Shown here: positions 55,980 through 64,000 of the stretch, in pieces
How the letters are laid out: each line of letters starts with the position of its first letter
How positions within the stretch are numbered: position 1 is the first letter of the stretch
From: Sclerodactyla briareus
Lineage: Eukaryota > Echinodermata > Holothuroidea > Dendrochirotida > Sclerodactylidae
NCBI GenBank assembly: GCA_026419785.1
Contig: JAODTK010005595.1
Span: 62,001-126,000, forward strand
Direction of reading: 5' to 3'
Length of the DNA: 64,000 nucleotides
Made by a program: the position numbers and the translations under genes
The notes under the pieces: generated by a model
What the model saw: the letters and a program-made list of their open reading frames with translations, nothing else
What the model was told of the DNA's origin: nothing
Database searches by the model: none

Positions 55980-56430
55980 AGGGCCGTCAGAGGTCATTAA
56001 TGTTACTAATCTGTCATTCAAGGTCAAAAAAAACTGTTTCTGGCCATAATCGGAAAATTGAATATCCGTGAAGGCTGGAAGGGGGGGGGGGGGGGGTTTC
56101 ACCATGCGATATAATTGTTGACTGCATGTGTGGGAAACTCTGACCTCAATTTGACCTCTGTAGGGTGGTCATGTGGTTAAAGGTGGTCTGAATAAATGTG
56201 GATTATTAAGGAGGTAAGGGCCAAAAAAAATAGAAAAACTGGTTATTTTGGATATGTGATAGACATTTGTGTGCTTTATGGAGGAGACCAACTCCCGCTT
56301 TCATCGGACACTAACTGGGTAGTTACAAGGGGGTCAAGTTTAATTTAATAGCTTTCGCAATAAATTGGGCGTGTTCATTGGAATGCAATATGCGTCTAGG
56401 AGTGAATGTATCATATGGAGATTAACAATT
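55980..56430 (+). repeat. ~440-bp flank module, upstream copy
   Basis: Boxes 'actgtttctggccataatcg', 'gtgaaggctggaagg', 'gatataattgttgactgca', 'ctggttattttggatatgtg', 'ccaactcccgctttcatcgg', 'gttacaagggggtcaa', 'gggcgtgttcattggaatgc' and 'tctaggagtgaatgtatc' recur in order at 58570-59005. The two copies flank the array at 56432-58410. A G-run (about 56081-56097) interrupts this copy. Confidence 0.78.
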
Positions 56431-56431
56431 T

Positions 56432-58410
56432 TGATTCCTTGACGAAGTTAGAGGAATCTATGCAGTCACGTCGTGTGTGTGGTGTGTGTTGTGTGTGTGT
56501 ATGTGTGGAGTGTGTGGGGGACGCCCAGCTCGTGTAAACACGATAACTTGACAGGTCTGAGTAGAGCAAAACTATAATTGGTATGTGTGTTCACCATGAT
56601 GAGTACATGTCCCTAGTGTTTTGGGGTCAGGTCAGAGAGCATCTGAGAGGGAACAGAGGTCCAAAGTATGCAAACCTTGTAAACACACTAAGTCCAGGAT
56701 GGATGGTCTGTCAGTTGAAATTGGAGTGTATAGCTTCTTATGGGGAGTACAGGAAAAACCCTTTGGTTTGAGTCAGGTCGTAGGTGAGTTTTCAGCAAAA
56801 ATAGAAAAATTGTGAGGAAAAGTCAATATTTTGGCCAATTTTGGCTTGTAAACATTGAAACTCGACCCCACCTGGATGGATGAAGCTTATACTTGGCATG
56901 TGTGTCACCATGATGAGTACAGAAACCCTCTTGTTTTGGGGTCAGGTCAGAGGTCATTTGAGGTCACAGAGTCAAAGTATGAAAACCTTGTAAACACGCT
57001 AAGTCTAGAATGGTTGGTCGGATCAAGTTGATTTGTTTGTATAGTTTCTTATGGGGATTACGAACCCTAGTGTTTTTGGTCCAGGTCGGGGGGAATTTTG
57101 GTTCAAAATAGAGAAAAATTGTGGAAAGTCTTTTTGGGCCAATTTTGGCTTGAAACACGATACTCTACCCCACCTGGATGGATGAAGCTCACTTGATATT
57201 GTTGTCCCCATGATGAGTGCATGCAACCATATGGTTTGAGTCAGGTCAGAGGTCATCTGAGGCAAACAGAGGGGTCAAAGTCGGGAAACTTCGTAAACAC
57301 GATGAGTCGATGGTTGGTCTTAAACAAGTGAAATTTAGTGTATAGCTTTTCTTATGGAGGGACAGGAACTATTGTTTTTTGGTTTTCAGGTCGGGTGAAT
57401 TTTAGTTCAGAAATAGGAAAATAGTGAAAAGTTGGTTATTTTGTCAATTTGTGCTTGTTAAAAACACGAACTCAACCCACCTGGATGGGTGTAAAGCGCA
57501 TTCTTGGTATGTGTGTTCCCCATGATGAGTACATGAACCCTATTTTTCGGAGGTCAGGTCAGACGGTCATATGGGAACAAGAGGCAAGTTGAAAACATTG
57601 TAAACACGATAAGTCCAATGGTGTTGGTCCGATAGATCGATGACATCTGGTATAGCTTTCTTATTGGAGGTAAAAGAAAAACCCTATGTTTTGGTTCAGG
57701 TCGGAGGAGAATTTTGGTCGAAATAGAAAAATTGTGAATGAAAAGTCAATATTTTGGCAAATTTTGGCTTTTGTAAACCGTTAACTCCACCCCAACGGAG
57801 GATTGAAAGCTCATACTTGGTATGTGTGTTCCCAATGATTGAGTACATGAACCCTACTGTTTTGGGGCATCTGGGATCAACAGAGGGCAAAGGTCTGATA
57901 CCTTGTGAACACAATAAGTCCTCCAGCATTGTGGTCTAATGCAAGTTGAGATTTCGTTTGGTGAGCTTTCGTATGGGAGTACAGAAAACCCTATTGTTTT
58001 TGGTCCAGGTCGGAGGCGTGAATTTTGGTCAAGAAATGAAAATTTGTGAAAAGTGAATTTTGAACCACAATTTTGACTTGAATACGATAACTCGACTCCA
58101 CGAGATGGATGAAGCTCATGCTTGGTTCGTGAGTTCCCCAGATGAGTACATTAACCCGTTGTTTTGGGTCAGGTCAGAGTTCATTTGAGGTTCACCAGAG
58201 GTCAGAGTCTGAAAACCTTGAAATTTAGTGTGGTGCTTCCCTAACAAGACTATAGAGAGCCCTATTGGTTGGTTGGGGAAAAATGGGAAACTTTGTCAGA
58301 CGTTATGGTTCCAATAATGAGCTGGTGCAATCTCCATGTGTCCTTGTGTTGGCATAGGTTGGCAGAAAGAGTCAAGGAATCACGCAGCCTTTTGGCTTTC
58401 TGGTTATAAA
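56432..58410 (+). mobile_element. Array-bearing repeat element 2 (~305-bp units, six copies)
   Basis: Opens 'gattccttgacgaagttaga' with AGGAATC completing a 7-bp hairpin, then 'tatgcagtcacgtcg' and a GT-rich leader (56466-56520), 'gcccagctcgtgtaaacacg'. The core anchor 'ccatgatgagtacat' occurs near 56593, 56908, 57208, 57520, 57832 and 58138 (spacing about 300-315). Each unit has 'ggtcaggtcagaggtcatct', 'ttgtaaacacgataagtcc', 'agcttcttatggggagtaca' and 'gaaaattgtg'. It closes with 'caaggaatcacgcagcc' and 'ttttggctttctggttat'. The opening and closing modules are those of element 1 at 51129-52430. Confidence 0.82.
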
Positions 58411-58486
58411 AAACGCCATGGCATTGAAGGTATAAAGTCACGTAGGGTAAAAAAACCATGGAAATTTTTTTAGATACCCCCCTTTT

Positions 58487-59060
58487 GGGCTGATAGCACG
58501 GGCATGTTCATCGGAATGCAGAATGCTCCTAGGAGTTGATGTATCGCATGGAGAGGTACAATTTTCATAAAAACTTCCAGTCATTAAAGGGCATTCCAGG
58601 TCACTTAGGGGTCAAAAACTGTTTTCTGGCCATAATCGGAGAATTTGAAACATCTGTGAAGCTGGAAGGTTCACCATTGTGATATAATTGTGAACCTGCA
58701 TGTGTGTGCCTCTGACCCCTCAATTGACCTCGTAGGGGGTCAGGGGGTAATGGTTGAGTCTGGAATAAATGTGCTGATTTAGGAGTACGGGCAAAAAAAA
58801 GTGAAAACTGGTTATTTTTGGATATGTGATAGAGAGAAACTTGTTTGCTTCATGGAGGGAACCCACTCCCGCTTCGATCGGACTCTTACTTTGGTCGTTA
58901 CAAGGGGGTCTCAAAGTGTAATTTTAATTAGAGTTTTTGCAAAACATTGGGCGTGTTCATTGGAATCAGTATGCTTCTAGGAGTGATGCATCACATGGAG
59001 AGTAACATTTTTATAAAAACCGCATGTCATTGAAGGTCTCAAAGGTCACGAGGGGTCAAA
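58487..59060 (+). repeat. ~440-bp flank module, downstream copies
   Basis: A partial end ('gcatgttcatcggaatgcag', 'cctaggagttgatgtatcgc', 58490-58559) is followed by a complete copy of about 440 bases (58568-59007) and by the start of a third ('cgcatgtcattgaagg', 59010). The module is therefore itself tandem here. The same module lies at 55980-56430. Confidence 0.75.
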
Positions 59061-60193
59061 ATCTGCATTTTAGTTTCGCCGAACTTGTTTAAGAAGACAA
59101 GTGGTCCACTTGTCAGGTTACCCCTGTAGTAGCTCTGGTGGGTGAGATTAGCTGGGGGGGGAGTAGTAAACCCTGGGGAGGGACTGGTATAAATGGACAT
59201 TTTCTGGGGACACTGAGGAGGATATACAGACAAACTCCTTATTTAGATAGACAAGTTTTCACTATAAGCTGTGGTCTACCTTTAGTCTCGCCAAAATGTT
59301 AACATTGAATCAGGTCACTAGGGGTATGCAGGTTGTATAAATTGCTTCATTAATGCCAATTTCAAGCTTGTTGAATTCCTATGAAATGTATTAGTGTGGT
59401 TCACAATTGGTCCTGAGATAAGTAACTGGATTATACAAGGGTCAAGAGAAAGTTGATTAATTGTCTGTATTTGCATAATTTAGGCCAATCTTAGTCACAT
59501 TCCACAAAAACCTTACAGGGTAGACATGTCAAATAATCCAGTCCTTATGGATTTGACAAAATTGGTCACTGATTAGTAGGGTTTTTTCTGTCAATTGCTA
59601 ATACCAGAATCTTAAAGCAACTCATTCAATGCCTTGTAATTGTTAGCATGGTGACTAATAGATGAAAAACACTGATCCGTAACCGGCGGAGACACTGGGG
59701 GCCGGTCGGCCTTGGTGAGTGGAAGGGAATCAAAGTAACAAGTAGGTAGGAATGACAATGAGATGACGGTGCCTCTTTATATGTGCTCTTTGAATTGCTA
59801 CTTGTAAATGGAGGACCTTGTTAACTGGTATGAAGAAACATGTTCAGCCAACACTGGTTTCTCCATCGTATTCAGTTCCCCAACCCCCAGAGCCATGCAG
59901 GGTAATTTACCACAACCTGTGGTGTTCTGTTGAGACGGACTCTTTATCTTGGTTGGGGAGTGCCATCAGAGCCATGGCCTGACTGGAGGGAGTCTCTACA
60001 CCTGTTGAATGTTACCAGTATGTCTGGTGGTGGTCGGTTCTAGAAAGACCTTGTAGTTCCAGTTCAGTACTTCCTTCATAAGAATAGGATCTTTTAATGC
60101 TCTTTCCTCTTATCAACTGGAATTAAGGGTTGAATGATAGACCAGCAGCTTGGATTCCAGTGAGGGTTATTCATTACGAATTCTGAAACTTAC
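59061..60193. other. No gene recognised
   Basis: Plain DNA with no open frame of interest. Confidence 0.3.
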
Positions 60194-60226
60194 CTGCCTG
60201 GTTCAGACAGTGGCCTATCCAGTGAC
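60194..60226 (-). CDS. Candidate 33-nt microexon (minus strand)
   Basis: On the minus strand an acceptor (atatcctctctacacctag) and a perfect donor (CCAGGCAG|GTAAGT) enclose 33 bases, one frame of which is open (SLDRPLSEPG). It lies downstream of the minus-strand stop at 60957, so it would belong to another transcript or be chance. Confidence 0.25.
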
Positions 60227-60563
60227 CTAGGTGTAGAGAGGATATTTTTCGCCCCTTATGAAATCGTTTTTAACCAATCGTTTGAAATGTCATTCACAAA
60301 CACGGGGAATTGTAGATATTCTATATGGTATGGGGGTTGGCTACCATGGTTCTCCCAACAGCATATGCAGTACTGGTTTCTGCTTGCAATATGTAATGTC
60401 TATATTCTTTCAAATACCCACCCAGTGCTTCTTGAAAAAAATAGAGGGCACCTGAATGATGATACACAGTCATTGGATGCACAGGCACCAATTGTAGGCT
60501 TATGTTAACATTGTGTTTCAATAATCGCATCCTGTAAGGTTATTGCTGTTTTCATGATATTTC

Positions 60564-60818
60564 TTGGCCTCAACCGCTTTATTAGGGCAATTTAAGAAGA
60601 TTTTTTCTGCTTTATCTGTGGTGTCGAAGCGCAACCTCGTCTCCACACCCTGGCAACTAAATGGCGGCACTGTCGCCACACAGCAACTTAATTTTACATT
60701 TGACATATCATGGTCCATGGCATGCGTTTCACACATTGCCTTGCTTTGGAAACATAGTTTCGGCTACCAAAAGACAGAAACAACAGGTCCAGGGACGCAG
60801 AGGGGCAAAGATGTTTTT
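60564..60818. other. Protein-like frames on both strands, unresolved
   Basis: Plus: ALLGQFKKIFSALSVVSKRN then LVSTPWQLNGGTVATQQLNF. Minus: CQGVETRLRFDTTDKAEKIF then LNCPNKAVEAKKYHENSNN. Each has normal amino-acid composition but no recognised family and no clear splice sites. At most one is real. Confidence 0.2.
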
Positions 60819-60956
60819 TGAGCCTCGAGTAAAAAATGGGAAATTTTAAAGGCATGTACGTTGTTCAAGGCGCCACAGTGCAGGCTCTATTATCATGAAA
60901 TGTGTTTTTCATGCAAGGCTCCAAGGTTTACATTTGTAGCATCAAGATTACATAGT

Positions 60957-61088
60957 TCAGTTAGATACTCTTGGTTGCGGCGACAATTCATTGCTTTTGT
61001 GGGTGATTCTTGCATGTCGTTCTTCCCCCCCGCCTGAAGGTTCGTCTTCCGAGGCTGGCGCCCTCATTTTTAACAGAGGTGTTGGACG
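60957..61088 (-). CDS. Candidate terminal exon, hydrophilic C-terminus
   Basis: On the minus strand an acceptor (ttaccatgtcatcag, AG at 61090-61089) opens in phase a frame of 43 codons: RPTPLLKMRAPASEDEPSGG then GEERHARITHKSNELSPQPR, to a TGA at 60957-60959. The exon is exactly 132 bases. The acidic, Ser/Pro-rich composition fits a disordered C-terminal tail. A short G-run encodes the GGG. No family recognised. Confidence 0.35.
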   Translation of the reverse strand, partial: RPTPLLKMRAPASEDEPSGGGEERHARITHKSNELSPQPRVSN

Positions 61089-62559
61089 CTGATGACATGG
61101 TAAGGAAGGCCACCCGTGCCGGGACCCGTGGTGACTAGGCCAAAAACTTACCACCTGACGGTTAACGATGTCCTTCCAAAACACCCAGGGCGAGCAGTAT
61201 AATTCAGGATGTCACCACGAAAGAAGACGCAGGTAGTACCTCGTTGGAGAATATTTTTAGCCATCTGATAATGAACTACATACTCATCCATATGCCAGGA
61301 TGCCACACGAACATGAGCAATGCAAATGTTCGTGGATCATGTAGGCAGTGGCCGTCACAGAGGAGGGGTGGGGGGGGGGGTTCAAGAAGGAGTGCCACCC
61401 CCTTACATGACCCGGAGGGGCACCAAATGAAGGTATGCAGGATTTTTTTTGGGTAGGTTCAAATGATTAGACCTGAATATTAAAAAACAGACAATGAATT
61501 AAAGGGCCAAAGTGAAAAGGTGGATATCGAATGAATGAGCATAGGCTGGCAAGTTTTTCTAGCTGGCCGCCTCTGGCCCCGAATTACGGGGATACTCAAG
61601 TGTCTTGACCCCCTACAACTGCCCATGTGACACTACTATATGTAGGGTGATTGTGTGTGCATTTAGAGGGGAACCAAATTCTGACAAGAGAGCAACCGGA
61701 GTTACCAGAACTCATCAGAAGGCAGTGAGCGCAACTGGCGGCTACCCCTTTAGTAGCAGTCATGGAAAAGGAATGGTGTCCATTAGCAATATGGTACAAA
61801 AATAGGCTTGAACGAATATGTCATAAATGTGCATTGAATTTAGCTTTGTGGCCGTCTTCTCAAAAGCATACTTGGTTGCCTAAAGGGAAGATGGACATCT
61901 CATCAGCCATCCCCTTGTTCCTCTCTCCCAGGACATGGCCTTCCCCTTCCCTAAATGGCAGTGACGTTGCCAAGGAGGGTAGGGTGCCTCCAAATTAAGT
62001 GTGGGGTTTTAAAGAGATGTGGATTTGGTTTGTTGATGAACAGATAACAAATTTAGCACCAGATTGCATCTGTGACCCTTAGTTAATAAAAAAAAGATCA
62101 TGAGGACGCCCTCACCTCCTTATCCCCTCCCTCATGACAGTCAAGACACGGCGTTACTCCAGTGATAGCTGTGCCCCCCCGCCCAGTACCTGGCTGCTTC
62201 ATATTAGAATTCTACTTCACTCAATATTTTCCGCATCTCTCACCTTATGTCTGACCACTCAATCTGACCACCATTTGGCGCTATCTCTGTAGAAAATTGA
62301 ACAAACAATACTATGCTTATACTATACTAAACTTTAGCTATGTCCCCTTGCGACGCATGTTACAAACCGATTTTCGGCGCAGTCCGACCCGTGCCTGGAG
62401 GGGGTTGCACTCTTGCATTGAAACTACAACACATTTACTGGTACTCTACACATCCAGGTTGCTCTATACTAGATTTGTTGTCGCAGCTTATCTGCAATCA
62501 AAAGTTGAGTACACAGTACGTTGCTGATACAATGTACATATACATTCTTTACTTTTCAG
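61089..62559. other. No firm gene
   Basis: A G-run lies at about 61367-61380 behind 'aggaggggtgg'. A short frame MSPRKKTQ followed by a donor-like CAG|GTAGTA is at 61209-61233, too short to call. Frames at 61605 and 61762 lack motifs. Confidence 0.25.
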
Positions 62560-62644
62560 TGTTTCCTCGCAGGGGGACATATTTTCATCTCCACGTAGTA
62601 ACAAGCGTCAATACCTGGCCATTATTGCCTTTCAGTTAATATAA
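62560..62644 (+). CDS. Candidate terminal exon (SSQGDIFSSPRSNK)
   Basis: A good acceptor (attctttacttttcag, AG at 62558-62559) precedes a frame VSSQGDIFSSPRSNKRQYLA then IIAFQLI, to TAA at 62642-62644. A second frame, FPRRGTYFHLHVVTSVNTWP, is also open to a stop just before. No family recognised. Confidence 0.27.
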
Positions 62645-63149
62645 TAGCTTTATGGCTAGAACCAGGCTTAAGTCTCCTTAACTTCCCTTAGTTAGGATTG
62701 TGTAGGCTGAGGTGAGAGATGTGGAAACGTTCTCGTCGCATAACTCTGTTCATTGGCAGTTTAGGGAATTATGGAATCCGTCAATCACGATGGCATAAAA
62801 TTGTTAACAGTGGGCCCTCATACATAGCCTGGAGCATTATTAGGAGACTGGAATTTGTGTTGCCAAGATGATGCCCATAACCCCCGTCTGACTTGTTTCA
62901 TTCTTGTTATTATCCATCTTGAAAGCCTGACGTAATCTTATGTTAGGCTTGCAATGTGAAGGTCAATGCCAATAATACACTACCAACAGGTCTCGTCTCT
63001 CTCCTCCCCTGAGGTCTGAAGATGCAGTGGAAATTAAAGTAAACTCTTTGGCATTGCGCCTTTATAGAGAACCCACGGAGAGTGGAACATTGAAGGCAGT
63101 TTTCACTTTCAGGTTTCTGGTGACTGACTGAACACAAGCGGGGGTTTTT

Positions 63150-63512
63150 GTAAAACTAAGACGCCAGACCCTAAAACTAAGGTTAACACTGCAACTCCAT
63201 GCCAACACATGCATGTACATTCTCATATAAAACTATGTTTATCCTATTGCCAAAGACTCCCGACTGATGCTCTTTTCAATGTGACGCTGGGTTTATAATG
63301 TTTGAAAGGAGTGCAGGGTGGTGGGTGCTTAATGGCATCGCAATTCCCGCTGAAAACAAATAGGTACACAGTCTGTACAGGGTTGAATTATCAATTGTGA
63401 TCAGAAGAGATGTAGTGCGTACAATTTGTAATTAGGACCATGTTTCAGTTTTACATGGATTAGTTTTACAGGTCTTAGTTTTTGGGTCTCACTCTTAGGC
63501 CTTAGTTTTACA
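63150..63512. mobile_element. ~363-bp TIR element (GTAAAACTAAG...CTTAGTTTTAC)
   Basis: The left arm is 'gtaaaactaagacgccagac' then 'cctaaaactaagg' (63150-63183). The right arm is 'cttagtttttgggtctcac' then 'tcttaggccttagttttac' (63474-63512). The arms are reverse complements apart from small differences. The interior is non-coding, so it is a non-autonomous DNA transposon. Confidence 0.65.
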
Positions 63513-64000
63513 GGTACCCACAAAAAGCTTGGTAAAATTGTCAGTACAAGTACAACTAGTGTAGTAAAATGTTGGCAGTGAGATCATTTTAAAGAATCCC
63601 CTAATTAATACTTGACAATGCTAAGAACTCATTCATTTGTAACTACCACAATTGAATCACAGGAATATAGCCACAGTTCTTTCATTAAGCAGCGCTGGGA
63701 AACCTGGGGATTCATGAATTCAGCTTCGTCACTTTCAAGGCTTTCAAAGTCATGGAGCTAGTTAGCTATTTTGCCTCTAAAAGTAATGGGAAGTCATGAA
63801 ATTAAAAAAAAAAAAAAGCAGGAGAGAGAACTGCTCAATGTAACATAGATTCTAATAGTTCAGTAAAGTACACATGCAATTTCCTGTAGTTAGGCCAGGC
63901 TGTGAGTCTTGAAAAGTCATGGAGTTATGTCAGGAAAAAAAATTGTAAGGACTCTGATAGCAGGTTGGCATTGACTTCCTGCATTTTGTATGCTCATAAC
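63513..64000. other. No gene seen
   Basis: AT-rich; the phrase 'gaaaagtcatggagttatgt' (63910) echoes 'caaagtcatggagctagtta' (63747), possibly two diverged copies of a short repeat. An A-run lies at 63804-63817. Confidence 0.3.

Noticed and set aside
51241..58410. CRISPR-like arrays
   Set aside because: Repeats of 170-310 bp without unique spacers, in a genome with introns and SINEs. These are satellite-like arrays.

Overview
The window looks like nuclear DNA of a marine invertebrate animal, most likely a deuterostome such as an echinoderm (inference). It is intron- and repeat-dominated. Coding sequence survives only as short islands with GT/AG splice signals. There are tRNA-derived SINEs, a truncated LINE, many MITE-like elements and satellite-like tandem arrays, and very long C or G homopolymer runs. 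No operons, ribosome binding sites, CRISPR arrays or rRNA genes are visible, so the usual prokaryotic categories do not apply.

Two protein-coding features can be assigned to a family with good support. The first (2318-2570, +) is the last exon of a glycoside hydrolase family 27 enzyme (alpha-galactosidase / alpha-N-acetylgalactosaminidase type). The second (49287-50038, +) is the BTB-BACK exon of a Kelch-like protein, closed by a consensus splice donor. A third (41492 onward, +) carries what looks like an alpha/beta-hydrolase nucleophile elbow behind a strong splice acceptor. All three can be read through only by switching reading frame, yet the conserved residues stay intact. That pattern fits base-indel errors in a long-read assembly better than old pseudogenes. 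Other short open islands with good splice signals (22896-23056, 24560-24704, 33194-33332, 37118-37302, 39728-39810, 43090-43215, 44679-44710, 45318-45461, 62560-62644 on +; 15162-15470 and 60957-61088 on -) are offered as unnamed candidate exons.

Layout: 0-2 kb degenerate 'ggtcaa' repeats and a GT-rich leader module; 2.3 kb GH27 exon; 3-15 kb MITEs, a SINE and GC-hairpin repeats; 11.5-19.5 kb dispersed repeat families (about 550-bp family, 190-bp array, 'gcgggta...ggggatata' family); 20-27 kb more dispersed repeats and candidate exons; 28 kb a 5'-truncated CR1/L2/Rex1-type LINE; 30-43 kb mostly intronic or intergenic DNA with MITEs and candidate exons; 43-50 kb the richest coding area, ending in the Kelch-like exon; 51-59 kb a block of array-bearing repeat elements (171-bp, about 245-bp and about 305-bp units); 59-64 kb sparse candidate exons and a TIR element.

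The most interesting structure is the 51-59 kb block. Two elements there have quite different tandem cores (about 171 bp and about 305 bp), but both open with a GATTCC hairpin plus GT-rich leader and both close with the same AAGGAATCAC...TTTGGCTTT module. This suggests one family of mobile element that carries and swaps satellite-like cores.
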